Shown here: in pieces, positions 51,897-61,171 of the stretch | How the letters are laid out: the number at the start of each line of letters is the position of its first letter | Position numbering within the stretch: position 1 is the first letter of the stretch | Assembly: GCF_031979925.1 (NCBI RefSeq) | Contig: NZ_DALZFB010000008.1 | Location: 62,001-126,000, forward strand | Direction: 5' to 3' | DNA length: 64,000 nucleotides | DNA from: Pseudescherichia sp031979925 | GTDB taxonomy: Bacteria; Pseudomonadota; Gammaproteobacteria; Enterobacterales; Enterobacteriaceae | The notes under the pieces: generated by a model | What the model saw: the letters and a program-made list of their open reading frames with translations, nothing else | The model's database searches: none | Told to the model about the DNA's origin: nothing | Position numbers and translations under genes: made by a program

Positions 51897-52097
51897 TTAT
51901 GACGCTTCGTCTAACCAGACTAACAGAATCGCTTCCAGAATCTTTTCATTGGATGCGTTTGGTTCGTCATCAAAGTCGTCCAGTTCACAAATCCACTGGT
52001 GCATATCGGTAAAGCGCACGGTTTTCGGATCGAGATCCGGGTAAGCGTCATACAGCGCCTCGCCGATTTCACGGCTGTCACTCCACTTCAGGCCCAT
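51897..52097 (-). CDS. iscX: IscX, accessory iron-sulfur assembly protein
   Basis: 66 residues, acidic (MGLKWSDSREIGEALYDAYP; C-terminal DFDDEPNASNEKILEAILL). It binds IscS and iron and tunes cluster assembly. One base after fdx; last gene of the isc operon. Confidence 0.97.
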   Translation of the reverse strand: MGLKWSDSREIGEALYDAYPDLDPKTVRFTDMHQWICELDDFDDEPNASNEKILEAILLVWLDEAS

Positions 52098-52098
52098 A

Positions 52099-52434
52099 TC
52101 AATGCTCCCGTGCGTGGTTGATAGTATAACGTGGCATCTCGACCACCAGGTCTTCGTCGGTGACGCGTGCCTGACAGCTCAGACGGCTCTCCGGCTCCAG
52201 ACCCCAGGCTTTATCCAGCATGTCGTCTTCGTCTTCGGTGCTCTCCGCCAGCGAGTCAAAGCCTTCACGCACGACGCAGTGGCAGGTGGTGCAGGCGCAG
52301 GATTTTTCGCAGGCGTGTTCAATCTCAATGCCGTTACGCAGGGCAACGTCAAGAATGGTCTCGCCGACATTCGCTTCCAGAACAGCGCCATCCGGACAGA
52401 GATCCTGATGGGGCAAAAATACAATCTTTGGCAT
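52099..52434 (-). CDS. fdx: [2Fe-2S] ferredoxin of the Isc system
   Basis: 111 residues, adrenodoxin-type, with ligands in CEKSCACTTCHC and a later Cys in RLSCQARV. It donates electrons during cluster assembly. Separated from hscA by one base. Confidence 0.98.
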   Translation of the reverse strand: MPKIVFLPHQDLCPDGAVLEANVGETILDVALRNGIEIEHACEKSCACTTCHCVVREGFDSLAESTEDEDDMLDKAWGLEPESRLSCQARVTDEDLVVEMPRYTINHAREH

Positions 52435-52435
52435 A

Positions 52436-54286
52436 TTAAACCTCGTCCACGGAGTGGCCCTTCAGCGCTTTACGAACCGACTGGTCCATGCGGCGTGCGG
52501 CAAACTCCTGGGTTTGTTTGTCTATATTTTTAATGGCTTGTTCAATGGCATCAGCATCATTACCCTCGGCGGCTACACGCACACGTGCAGCGGCCTCGTC
52601 AATAACCTGACGTTCTGCGGCGCTTAACAGCGCGGCATCGGTTCCGAGCGCGCTTTGCAGACTCTCCAGCACGCGCGCGGCCTCCACTTTCTGCTCCGCC
52701 AGCATTCGCGCTTTCACGTCCTCACCGGCAAAACTCATGGAATCCTGGATCATGGTAGCGATTTCGCCGTCGGTCAGGCCGTAAGAGGGCTTGACCTGAA
52801 TTGAGGCGGCTACGCCGGTGGATTTCTCCATAGCGGTAACGCTCAGCAGGCCATCGGCATCTACCTGGAAGGTGACGCGAATGTGCGCCCCGCCGGCAGG
52901 CAGCGCCGGGATACCGCGCAGGGTAAAGCGCCCCAGCGAGCGGCAGTCGGCAACCAGTTCGCGCTCGCCCTGCATCACGTGGATCGACATCGCGGTCTGG
53001 CCGTCTTTAAAGGTGGTGAACTCCTGAGCGCGCGCCACCGGAATGGTGGTATTGCGTGGGATCACTTTCTCTACCAGCCCGCCCATGGTCTCGAGACCCA
53101 GCGACAGCGGAATAACGTCCAGCAGCAGCATTTCGCTGTCCGGCTTGTTGCCTACCAGGATATCGGCCTGAATAGCCGCGCCGATGGCAACCACCTTATC
53201 CGGATCGATGGTGGTCAGCGGCTGGCGACCAAAGAACTCGCCCACGCGCTCGCGCACCAGCGGCACGCGGGTAGAGCCGCCTACCATCACCACTTCCAGC
53301 ACCTCGTCGGCCTCAACGCCTGCGTCTTTCAACGCCCGGCGGCAGGAGAGCAGCGTGCGTTTAACCAGAGAAGAGATGAGATCGTTGAATTCAGTGCGGG
53401 TGATGTTGCCCTGCCAGCCTGCCACGTTAACGTCGACGCTTTCGGCATCGCTGAGGGCAATTTTTGCCGCGACAGCGGCGTCAAGCAGCTGGCGCTGCAG
53501 GCGCGGATCTTCACGGTCGGTAATGCCCGCCAGCTCGCGAATACGATCCGCCAGCAGGTGATCGAAGTCGTCGCCGCCCAGCGCAGAGTCGCCGCCGGTG
53601 GCCAATACTTCAAACACGCCACGACTAAGGCGCAGGATAGAGATGTCAAAGGTGCCGCCGCCGAGATCGTAGACGGCGATCACGCCCTCTTTGCCCGAGT
53701 CGAGACCGTAGGCGATCGCGGCCGCCGTCGGCTCGTTGAGCAGGCGCAGCACGTGCAGGCCCGCCAGTCGCGCGGCGTCTTTGGTGCCCTGACGCTGGGC
53801 ATCATCAAAGTAGGCCGGGACGGTGATTACCACGCCGTCCAGCTCGCCCGCCAGCGCTTCTGTAGCGCGAGCGGCGAGCGTCTTGAGGATATCGGCAGAG
53901 ATGCGCACCGGGTTCAGCAGGCCGGCAGCGGTGGCGATCATCGGCAGACCGTTTTCGCTCGCCTGCAGCTGATACGGCAGATGCGGGTAGCGCGCCTGGA
54001 TGTCGGCCAGCGAGCGGCCCATCATGCGTTTAACCGAGCTGATGGTGTTAGCCGGATCGTTGACCGCATTGCTGCGAGCCTCAAAGCCCACTCGGTGACC
54101 GTGCTGCTGATAGTGCACCACGGACGGCAGCAGGTGACGTCCTTCGCTGTCCGGCAGCGTTTCTGCCTGGCCGCTACGCACGGTAGCCACCAGAGAATGC
54201 GTTGTACCCAGATCAATGCCCGCCGCCAGACGACGCTGGTGCGGCGCGGCACTCATGCCCGGCTCACTAATTTGTAATAAGGCCAT
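52436..54286 (-). CDS. hscA: HscA, Hsp70 chaperone for IscU
   Basis: 616 residues. ATPase domain with GIDLGTTHSLVATV, AVYDLGGGTFDISIL and VMVGGSTRVPLVRE, then the substrate domain. It takes clusters from IscU with HscB. Located between fdx and hscB. Confidence 0.98.
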   Translation of the reverse strand: MALLQISEPGMSAAPHQRRLAAGIDLGTTHSLVATVRSGQAETLPDSEGRHLLPSVVHYQQHGHRVGFEARSNAVNDPANTISSVKRMMGRSLADIQARYPHLPYQLQASENGLPMIATAAGLLNPVRISADILKTLAARATEALAGELDGVVITVPAYFDDAQRQGTKDAARLAGLHVLRLLNEPTAAAIAYGLDSGKEGVIAVYDLGGGTFDISILRLSRGVFEVLATGGDSALGGDDFDHLLADRIRELAGITDREDPRLQRQLLDAAVAAKIALSDAESVDVNVAGWQGNITRTEFNDLISSLVKRTLLSCRRALKDAGVEADEVLEVVMVGGSTRVPLVRERVGEFFGRQPLTTIDPDKVVAIGAAIQADILVGNKPDSEMLLLDVIPLSLGLETMGGLVEKVIPRNTTIPVARAQEFTTFKDGQTAMSIHVMQGERELVADCRSLGRFTLRGIPALPAGGAHIRVTFQVDADGLLSVTAMEKSTGVAASIQVKPSYGLTDGEIATMIQDSMSFAGEDVKARMLAEQKVEAARVLESLQSALGTDAALLSAAERQVIDEAAARVRVAAEGNDADAIEQAIKNIDKQTQEFAARRMDQSVRKALKGHSVDEV

Positions 54287-54301
54287 GTTTGCTTCCGAAA
54301 T

Positions 54302-54817
54302 TTAAAAATCGAGCAGCTTTTCTTCGAGTTGTTCTGCTGTGCTGCGTAGTTTATCGAGAAAACGGAGTTTACGCACCGTCTCTGCGGCGTCGCTCCACGA
54401 CTCGCCGTCAAGCTGCTCGACCATGGTCTGATGGCGCGAGGTATACATTGCGGCGACGCGCTTCAGGAACGCTTCCAGCCGGTCAGTATCACGGGCCTGC
54501 TCAATCTCATCCAGCTCTTCGCGCAGCTCAAGCTGCTCCATCAGAAAGACAGTGTCGCGGACGGTATGCTGCTCGCTGGCGAGATCGAAGCCGTGCAGGG
54601 AGAGCAGATACTCGGCGCGCAGCAGCGGGTGGCGCAGCGTCTGCCAGGCCTGATTGATGGTCGCGGAGTGTTGGACGGCGGCAAGCTGTTCAGCAGAGGT
54701 GCCGCTGGCAAACCGATCGGGGTGGTATTGACGTTGCAGATCCTGAAAGCGGGTAGCCAGCGCCTGGGTATCCAGATGATAGCCAGCGGGCAACCCAAAG
54801 AGGGTGAAGTAATCCAT
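54302..54817 (-). CDS. hscB: HscB, J-domain co-chaperone
   Basis: 171 residues. N-terminal J-domain with the HPD motif (QYHPDRFA) and a C-terminal helical IscU-binding domain. It stimulates the HscA ATPase and delivers IscU. Confidence 0.97.
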   Translation of the reverse strand: MDYFTLFGLPAGYHLDTQALATRFQDLQRQYHPDRFASGTSAEQLAAVQHSATINQAWQTLRHPLLRAEYLLSLHGFDLASEQHTVRDTVFLMEQLELREELDEIEQARDTDRLEAFLKRVAAMYTSRHQTMVEQLDGESWSDAAETVRKLRFLDKLRSTAEQLEEKLLDF

Positions 54818-54847
54818 AACAGTCTCGGGGTTAGGCGGGTTAAAGCA

Positions 54848-54872
54848 AACCCCACCGCAGAGCAGTGGGGTT
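54848..54872 (-). terminator. Hairpin between iscA and hscB
   Basis: Minus-strand AACCCCAC-N9-GTGGGGTT followed by TGCTTT. It may act as a partial terminator or mRNA-processing site dividing iscRSUA from hscBA-fdx-iscX. Confidence 0.65.
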
Positions 54873-54889
54873 GAGTCGTTCAGGCGCGG

Positions 54890-55213
54890 TTAAACGTGGA
54901 AGCTTTCGCCGCAACCGCACTCATCTTTCACGTTCGGGTTGGTAAACTTAAACCCTTCGTTGAGGCCCTCTTTTACGAAGTCCAGCTGAGTGCCGTTCAG
55001 GAACTGCAGGCTTTTGCCATCGACCACGACCTTAACGCCTTTGTCTTCGAACACGGTATCTTCTGCCGCAGGCTCGTCAACAAATTCCAGCACGTAGGCC
55101 ATACCCGAACAGCCGGAGGTTCTCACCCCCAGGCGCAGGCCAAACCCTTTACCCCGGTTGGCCAGGAAGCTATTTACTCGCGCGGCAGCACTGTCGCTAA
55201 GGGTAATCGACAT
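54890..55213 (-). CDS. iscA: IscA, A-type iron-sulfur carrier
   Basis: 107 residues with three conserved cysteines: GVRTSGCSGMAYV and the C-terminal DECGCGESFHV. It carries clusters or iron from IscU to target proteins. Confidence 0.98.
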   Translation of the reverse strand: MSITLSDSAAARVNSFLANRGKGFGLRLGVRTSGCSGMAYVLEFVDEPAAEDTVFEDKGVKVVVDGKSLQFLNGTQLDFVKEGLNEGFKFTNPNVKDECGCGESFHV

Positions 55214-55228
55214 ACAGACCTCTGCTCG

Positions 55229-55615
55229 TTATTTCACGTCACGCTTGCTTTTGTAGTCCGCAATCGCAGCTTTGATTGCATCTTCCGCCAGGATAGAGCA
55301 GTGGATCTTAACCGGCGGCAGCTCCAGCTCATCGGCGATGTCGGTGTTTTTAATCGCCTGCGCTTCGTCCAGAGATTTACCTTTCACCCACTCAGTCACG
55401 AGGGAGCTGGAGGCGATCGCCGAGCCGCAGCCGTAGGTTTTAAAACGCGCGTCTTCAATGATGCCGTCGTTGTTTACTTTGATCTGCAGCTTCATGACGT
55501 CGCCACAGGCCGGTGCACCCACCATGCCGCTGCCAACGCTCGCGTCGCTGTTGTCGAAGGAGCCAACGTTGCGCGGGTTTTCGTAGTGATCGATTACTTT
55601 TTCGCTATAAGCCAT
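55229..55615 (-). CDS. iscU: IscU, iron-sulfur scaffold
   Basis: 128 residues (MAYSEKVIDHYENPRNVGSF). Cluster ligands in GAPACGDVM, YGCGSAIASS and HCSILAEDA; LPPVK is the HscA recognition site. It is the scaffold where IscS sulfur and iron form the cluster. Confidence 0.98.
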   Translation of the reverse strand: MAYSEKVIDHYENPRNVGSFDNSDASVGSGMVGAPACGDVMKLQIKVNNDGIIEDARFKTYGCGSAIASSSLVTEWVKGKSLDEAQAIKNTDIADELELPPVKIHCSILAEDAIKAAIADYKSKRDVK

Positions 55616-55642
55616 TTTAAATTCTCCTGATGCCGCTACCGA

Positions 55643-56857
55643 TTAATGATGAGACCATTCAATGCTGTTCAGATCCACGCCCTGTTTGAACATCTCCCAC
55701 AGCGGAGAGAGGTCGCGCAGACGGCCAATGGAGTTGCGAACCAGATTGATGGTGTAGTCAATCTCTTCTTCGGTAGTGAAACGACCTAAAGAGAAACGAA
55801 TAGAGCTATGTGCCAGCTCGTCGGTCATGCCCAGCGCGCGCAGCACGTAGGATGGCTCGAGGCTTGCAGAGGTACAGGCGGAACCGGAAGAGACCGCGAG
55901 ATCCTTCAGCGCCATGATCAGCGACTCGCCTTCAACGTAGTTGAAGCTGACGTTGAGGATGTTTGGTACGCCCTGCTCAAGATCGCCGTTCAGATACACT
56001 TCTTCCATATCCTTTACGCCGTCCCACAGACGGTTACGCAGCGTACGCAGGCGCGCCATCTCGGTTTCCATCTCTTCTTTCGCAATGCGGTAGGCTTCGC
56101 CCATGCCGACGATCTGGTGTACAGGCAGCGTACCGGAACGCATACCGCGCTCGTGACCGCCACCGTGCATCTGTGCTTCGATGCGGATACGCGGCTTACG
56201 ACGCACGTACAGCGCGCCAATCCCTTTCGGGCCGTAGATTTTGTGGCCGGAGAAGGACATCAGATCAACTTTCAGCTGGCTCAGGTCGATAGGCAGTTTG
56301 CCCACGCTCTGGGTCGCATCAACGTGGTAGATGATGCCGCGCGCACGGCAGAGTTCGCCGATAGTCGCGATATCCTGTACGACGCCGATTTCGTTGTTCA
56401 CGTGCATGATAGAGACCAGAATGGTGTCGTCGCGCATGGCGGCTTCCAGCTCTTTCAGGTCAATAATGCCGTTGCTCTGCGGCGCAAGGTAGGTTACTTC
56501 AAACCCTTCACGCTCCAGCTGACGACAGGTGTCCAGCACGGCTTTGTGTTCGGTTTTACTGGTGATGATGTGCTTGCCTTTTTTCTGATAGAAATTAGCA
56601 GCACCCTTGATCGCCAGGTTGTCGGATTCGGTTGCACCGGAGGTGAAAACAATTTCACGCGGGTCAGCGCCAACCAGCTCGGCAATCTCATTACGGGCGA
56701 TATCTACCGCCTCTTCAGCATGCCAGCCAAAACGGTGTGAACGGGAAGCTGGGTTACCAAAGTTTCCGTCCAGGGTCAGACACTGCATCATCTTCTCGGC
56801 AACACGCGGATCCACCGGCGTAGTTGCGGAGTAGTCGAGATAGATCGGTAATTTCAT
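55643..56857 (-). CDS. iscS: IscS cysteine desulfurase
   Basis: 404 residues from ATG 56857 (MKLPIYLDYSATTPVDPRVA). PLP lysine in SGHKIYGPKG and the sulfur-carrying Cys328 in SSGSACTSASLEP. It supplies sulfur for Fe-S clusters, thiamine and tRNA thiolation. Confidence 0.98.
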   Translation of the reverse strand: MKLPIYLDYSATTPVDPRVAEKMMQCLTLDGNFGNPASRSHRFGWHAEEAVDIARNEIAELVGADPREIVFTSGATESDNLAIKGAANFYQKKGKHIITSKTEHKAVLDTCRQLEREGFEVTYLAPQSNGIIDLKELEAAMRDDTILVSIMHVNNEIGVVQDIATIGELCRARGIIYHVDATQSVGKLPIDLSQLKVDLMSFSGHKIYGPKGIGALYVRRKPRIRIEAQMHGGGHERGMRSGTLPVHQIVGMGEAYRIAKEEMETEMARLRTLRNRLWDGVKDMEEVYLNGDLEQGVPNILNVSFNYVEGESLIMALKDLAVSSGSACTSASLEPSYVLRALGMTDELAHSSIRFSLGRFTTEEEIDYTINLVRNSIGRLRDLSPLWEMFKQGVDLNSIEWSHH

Positions 56858-56973
56858 TGCTCTATAAACTCCGTACATCGCTTCAATGCAAGGAACCAGG
56901 CAGACGGCTGGATGTACGGCCGACGTGGCGGAGCTGGCGCTCCGGCCTGGTTCATAAATCTTTTATGGTTTTA

Positions 56974-57465
56974 TTACGCGCGCAGCTTGACGTTAATGGC
57001 GTCCTGCGCGCGGGTCGTGCGCTGTGTTTCCTGGCTGTGCTGGCGATCGGATACGTCCATCACTTCCTGGTTATTGACCAGTTCACCGAGGGTGATATTG
57101 TTCAGGAAGCCGGTCAGACGATCGCTGAGGTCGCGCCACAGCGCATGGGTCAGGCACTTATCGCCGCCCTGGCAGCCGCCTTTACCCTGACAGCGGGTCG
57201 CGTCTACCGATTCATCAACAGCGCTGATCACTTCGCCAACGGCGATGCTGTTGGCATCTTTACCTAACAGATAACCGCCGCCCGGACCGCGTACGCTGGC
57301 CACCAGGCCGTTCTTACGCAGGCGGGAGAAGAGCTGCTCCAGATAGGAGAGGGAGATTCCCTGACGCTCGGAGATATCAGCCAACGGAACCGGGCCCGAT
57401 TCAGAGTTGAGCGCAACGTCCAGCATTGCAGTAACGGCATAACGCCCTTTAGATGTCAGTCTCAT
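56974..57465 (-). CDS. iscR: IscR, [2Fe-2S] repressor of the isc operon
   Basis: 163 residues. Rrf2-type winged helix (MRLTSKGRYAVTAMLDVAL, ISLSYLEQLFSRLRKNGLV) and three cluster Cys in RCQGKGGCQGGDKC. It represses its own operon when clusters are plentiful. Promoter sites are listed separately. Confidence 0.98.
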   Translation of the reverse strand: MRLTSKGRYAVTAMLDVALNSESGPVPLADISERQGISLSYLEQLFSRLRKNGLVASVRGPGGGYLLGKDANSIAVGEVISAVDESVDATRCQGKGGCQGGDKCLTHALWRDLSDRLTGFLNNITLGELVNNQEVMDVSDRQHSQETQRTTRAQDAINVKLRA

Positions 57466-57584
57466 GTCTTACTTAACCTCAAACTCGCCCCTGCCCGGGG
57501 TTGTCGTTATATATAGATAGTTATAAAACGTTGTTATAAAAACAGTGATATAAATGGTCTGTTACATAGCAGGCGCAAGTGTGA

Positions 57585-57637
57585 CATTCCCGACTAAAAT
57601 GGTCAACTATTTACTTGACTGTTTTAGTCAGGTATTT
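57585..57637 (-). promoter_or_regulatory. iscR promoter with two IscR type-1 sites
   Basis: On the minus strand AAATACCTGACTAAAACAGT, continuing CAAGTAAA, and the adjacent AAATAGTTGACCATTTTAGT, continuing CGGGAAT, match the IscR type-1 consensus of the E. coli iscR promoter. TTGACC serves as the -35. Confidence 0.8.
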
Positions 57638-57654
57638 GGCTATTAGTGCCGTTT

Positions 57655-57730
57655 CCTTCACGCCGGGTGGCGCTGCGCTTACCCGGCCTACAAAACCGTA
57701 GGCCCGGCAAGCGTTGAGCCGCCGGGCAAA
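57655..57730. repeat. REP/BIME palindromes upstream of iscR
   Basis: CGCCGGGTGGCGCTGCGCTT ... ACCCGGCCTAC and an inverted copy (GTAGGCCCGGCAAGCG ... CCGCCGGGC) lie between iscR and trmJ. Confidence 0.8.
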
Positions 57731-57736
57731 TAGACG

Positions 57737-58468
57737 CTACTGCTCTTTATTCTTCTGCTCGATCGACGCCAGAATACCGCGCAGGATGTTCAGCTCCTGG
57801 CTCTCCGGACGCGCGCGGGTAAAGAGACGGCGCAGCTTGTTCATCACCTGGCCCGGATGATCGGGGCGGATAAAACCGGTTGCCAGCAGGGTCTGCTCAA
57901 GGTGGCCGTAGAAGCGCTCCAGGTCATCCACCAGCGGGTAAGCCGTCTCTTCCTCTGCTGGCTCAGCGCCCTCTTCCTGCGCCGCCAGCCAGGCCATGCG
58001 CACTTCATAGGCAATAACCTGTACCGCCATCGCCAGGTTCAGCGAGCTGTACTCCGGGTTGGCGGCAATAGCGACGTGGTAGTGGCACTTCTGCAACTCT
58101 TCGTTGGTCAGGCCTACGCGCTCGCGGCCAAAGACCAGCGCCACCGGGGCGTGCTGACCTTCGCTAACGCTCTTCAGCCCGCACTCGCGCGGATCAAGCA
58201 TCGGCCACGGCAGCGTACGGGAGCGAGCGCTGGTCCCGACCACCAGGCTACAGCCCGCCAGCGCGTCGTCGAGGGTATCAACAATCTGCGCGTTACCGAT
58301 AACGTCGCTGGCACCGGCAGCCAGGGCAATGGCCTGGGAGTCCGGCTTCACCAGCGGATTGACCAGCCAGAGGTTCGTTAAGCCCATGGTTTTCATGGCG
58401 CGGGCAACGGAGCCCATGTTGCCGGTGTGAGAGGTTTCAACCAGCACGATTCGTATATTTTGCAGCAT
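57737..58468 (-). CDS. trmJ: TrmJ, tRNA Cm32/Um32 methyltransferase
   Basis: 243 residues. SPOUT/TrmD-type knot: VLVETSHTGNMGSVARAMKT, CSLVVGTSARSRTL, VALVFGRERVGLTNEE and NPEYSSLNLAMAVQVI. It 2'-O-methylates position 32 of tRNAs. Divergent from suhB, as in E. coli. Confidence 0.97.
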   Translation of the reverse strand: MLQNIRIVLVETSHTGNMGSVARAMKTMGLTNLWLVNPLVKPDSQAIALAAGASDVIGNAQIVDTLDDALAGCSLVVGTSARSRTLPWPMLDPRECGLKSVSEGQHAPVALVFGRERVGLTNEELQKCHYHVAIAANPEYSSLNLAMAVQVIAYEVRMAWLAAQEEGAEPAEEETAYPLVDDLERFYGHLEQTLLATGFIRPDHPGQVMNKLRRLFTRARPESQELNILRGILASIEQKNKEQ

Positions 58469-58589
58469 AGTTTTTCAGCGTCTTAAGAATATTCGCGCAT
58501 ATTAGCATAAAGCAAAGACATAGTCCGAACTCGCTGCTATACTCTGCGCCGTTTTCACCCCGTTCTTTAACATCCAGTGAGAGAGACCG

Positions 58590-59393
58590 ATGCATCCGAT
58601 GCTGACCATCGCCGTGCGCGCAGCGCGCAAGGCGGGTAATGTAATTGCCAAACACTACGAAACACCAGACGCTGTAGAAACTAACCAGAAAGGCAGCAAT
58701 GATTTCGTGACCAACGTTGATAAAGCCGCCGAGGCCGTGATTATCGACACTATCCGCAAATCTTACCCGCAACACACCATTATCACCGAAGAGTCCGGTG
58801 AACATGCAGGCGCAGATCAGGATGTACAATGGGTTATCGATCCACTGGATGGCACCACCAACTTTATTAAACGTCTGCCACACTTCTCGGTTTCTATCGC
58901 CGTGCGCATTAAAGGCCGCACCGAAGTTGCCGTAGTTTACGATCCAATGCGTAACGAACTCTTCACCGCTACCCGCGGCCAGGGCGCACAGCTCAACGGC
59001 TACCGCCTGCGCGGCAGCATCGCTCGCGATCTGGATGGCACCATTCTGGCGACCGGTTTCCCGTTCAAGGCGAAACAGCACGCTAAAGCCTACATCAACA
59101 TCGTGGGTAAACTCTTCACCGAGTGCGCTGACTTCCGCCGCACCGGCTCTGCCGCGCTGGATCTGGCCTACGTTGCCGCTGGCCGCGTGGACGGTTTCTT
59201 TGAGATCGGCCTGAAGCCGTGGGATTTCGCCGCAGGCGAGCTGCTGGTACGTGAAGCGGGTGGCCTGGTGTGTGACTTCACCGGTAACCACAACTACATG
59301 ATGAGCGGTAACCTGGTCGCCGGTAACCCGCGCGTGGTGAGAGCCATGCTGGCGAACATGCGTGATGAACTGAGCGAAGCGCTGAAGCGTTAA
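58590..59393 (+). CDS. suhB: SuhB, inositol-1-monophosphatase
   Basis: 267 residues, the E. coli length. Metal-binding IITEESGEHAG, WVIDPLDGTTNFIK and GLKPWDFAAGELLVREAGG are intact. Besides phosphatase activity, it acts in the rRNA antitermination complex with NusA/B/E/G. A long minus-strand frame over this gene (58437-59417) is a shadow. Confidence 0.98.
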   Translation: MHPMLTIAVRAARKAGNVIAKHYETPDAVETNQKGSNDFVTNVDKAAEAVIIDTIRKSYPQHTIITEESGEHAGADQDVQWVIDPLDGTTNFIKRLPHFSVSIAVRIKGRTEVAVVYDPMRNELFTATRGQGAQLNGYRLRGSIARDLDGTILATGFPFKAKQHAKAYINIVGKLFTECADFRRTGSAALDLAYVAAGRVDGFFEIGLKPWDFAAGELLVREAGGLVCDFTGNHNYMMSGNLVAGNPRVVRAMLANMRDELSEALKR

Positions 59394-59396
59394 TCT

Positions 59397-59437
59397 CAGT
59401 GATGCCCGGCGGCGCAACGCTTGCCGGGCCTACAGGT
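59397..59437. repeat. REP palindrome after suhB
   Basis: ATGCCCGGCGGCGCAACGCT followed by TGCCGGGCCTACAGG. Confidence 0.75.
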
Positions 59438-59446
59438 TTTATGCGG

Positions 59447-60409
59447 CTAAAACGGTCGTAATCCCCTTCCGACCGGCACCGCACTCAGCCACATCACCAC
59501 CGCCGCCGTTACCAGAATCACACCGCCGGCCAATGCCAGCGTTAACCAGCCCACCTGCTGCCACAGCACCGGCGTTTTATTGCCGCTCAGCCTGACCGCC
59601 AGCTGCCGAAAGCTATGCACCAGCAAGGCCAGGGTCGAGATGGTCAGCGAGGTGCCTGCCGCCATTGCCATCGCCGACGCCACTCCCCAGCTAAATACGC
59701 CGATCACCTTACTGAACAGCAGAACCATGATCGCCCCCGAACAGGGCCGCATCCCCATCGACAGAATAATCATCAGCCGGGCGCGCCAGTCGTCACCCCG
59801 CGTTAATTGCTCGGGCGTAGGCAGATGCTGGTGGCCGCAGCCGCAGTGGGCATCATGCACATGGTGAGGCGTAAAGGATCTAAACTGCGGCCTGCGCAGG
59901 AGAAGACGCAGCCTTTTCAGCGCTCGCCAGCAGAGCAGCATTCCCAGCGCGCCAACCAGGGCGTAGCTCCCCTTCTCCAGCCAGTAGCTGCTGAGATGCA
60001 GCTGACGGGCGGGCAGCTGGAGCAGAGTCAGCACTACCACGACCAGCGCGATGGCCACCAGCCCCTGGAGCAGCGACGAGGCCAGGGTCAGGCCAATACT
60101 TGATTTCAGCTTTGAAGGGTGGGTGGCGAGCCAGGTGGTTATCACCACTTTACCGTGACCCGGCCCGAGAGCGTGCAGCACCCCATAGAGAAAGCTAAAC
60201 AGCAGTAGCGCTCCACCCGCCTGCGTGGGATTTGCCGCCACGCCTTTTAACAGAGCGCTCATCTGCTGATTAACTTCCCGCTGCCAGCCCGCGCTCTCCA
60301 GCATGATCTGCGGCCAGGCGTGCCAAAGCTCTATCCCGCCCACGACCGCACAGAGCAGCAGCAGGGCCAGCGGCCAGAGCGAGCGCCAGCGGGACGCACT
60401 CAACATCAC
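59447..60409 (-). CDS. NicO-family metal transporter (ZevB-like)
   Basis: 320 residues with about six or seven membrane segments. The NicO/RcnA signature VLHALGPGHGKVV, a histidine-rich cytoplasmic loop (HHVHDAHCGCGHQHL) and the second half with GMRPCSGAIMVLL are present. It overlaps the DUF1007 gene upstream by four bases. The NicO + DUF1007 pair corresponds to ZevB/ZevA of Haemophilus, proposed for zinc uptake; export of nickel or cobalt is the alternative. Absent from this place in E. coli K-12. Confidence 0.85.
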   Translation of the reverse strand: MMLSASRWRSLWPLALLLLCAVVGGIELWHAWPQIMLESAGWQREVNQQMSALLKGVAANPTQAGGALLLFSFLYGVLHALGPGHGKVVITTWLATHPSKLKSSIGLTLASSLLQGLVAIALVVVVLTLLQLPARQLHLSSYWLEKGSYALVGALGMLLCWRALKRLRLLLRRPQFRSFTPHHVHDAHCGCGHQHLPTPEQLTRGDDWRARLMIILSMGMRPCSGAIMVLLFSKVIGVFSWGVASAMAMAAGTSLTISTLALLVHSFRQLAVRLSGNKTPVLWQQVGWLTLALAGGVILVTAAVVMWLSAVPVGRGLRPF

Positions 60410-61047
60410 TCTTTACACTCCAGGGTCACAGTCTGGGCAAACTGCTTGCCGAGATCCATATCCTCCGGCGGAGCGTCCTCTTTATCCAGCGACTGCGCGA
60501 AGGCTAACGTATCTTCCCCTGGCGTCGGCGTATGCAACTCAGCTTTACAGCGCTTCTGTACATCGGCGGACAGCGTAACGTCACTCTTATCCTGATAGGT
60601 CATATCGACATAGTAGGTGGGATCGAAGGTGGAGAAGGTATAGCTTTGCCCGGCCAGCGGCTGCGGCGTGGCCAGCGGCAGGGTAAAGGTCAGCACCGCC
60701 TGGTGATCGACCCGGGACATGCCGTAGTGGCTGGGCCGGTTGAGAAATTTAACCCGCTGGCCGTTGTGCCAGACTTCGGTGAAGTAGTGCTGCCCCAGCA
60801 CGTTGGCCATCACCTCCGCCGCCAGCTTTTTCCACACCGGCGACTCCGGCTTTGCATCACCGGCGTCATACAGCAGATCGGCTGAGGTGATCTCATCCAT
60901 CGTCCAGCGCATGTTGAGGGCCACCAGTTGCCCCCCCTCCACCACCGGCTCGGTTTGCAGACGAATAAAGCTATGGGGATGAGCCAGCGCGGGAAGCGAT
61001 AAAAACGCGAAAACCAGCGCACCAGCGTACTGTTTGACTGTTTGCAT
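60406..61047 (-). CDS. DUF1007 periplasmic protein (ZevA-like)
   Basis: 213 residues with a signal peptide cleaved near LPALA-HPHSFI. The N-terminal His-Pro-His after cleavage is typical of DUF1007 and could bind metal. Later conserved YTFSTFDPTYYVDM. It probably delivers or senses metal for the adjacent NicO transporter; the two start/stop codons overlap, so they are co-translated. Confidence 0.87.
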   Translation of the reverse strand: MQTVKQYAGALVFAFLSLPALAHPHSFIRLQTEPVVEGGQLVALNMRWTMDEITSADLLYDAGDAKPESPVWKKLAAEVMANVLGQHYFTEVWHNGQRVKFLNRPSHYGMSRVDHQAVLTFTLPLATPQPLAGQSYTFSTFDPTYYVDMTYQDKSDVTLSADVQKRCKAELHTPTPGEDTLAFAQSLDKEDAPPEDMDLGKQFAQTVTLECKE

Positions 61048-61171
61048 GTGTTCCTTACGAGAAAAATTCTGTGACGCCCTCCGGCATTCCTGAGGGAAAG
61101 CCCGCCAGGGGGGCTTCCGCCACCGTATCCTTTAGCTATTCTTATCGAAACCCCTAACTGGAATCCAGCAG

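Noticed and set aside
58437..59417. 326-codon minus-strand frame over suhB
   Set aside because: It is antisense to the intact, highly conserved suhB and has no family resemblance.
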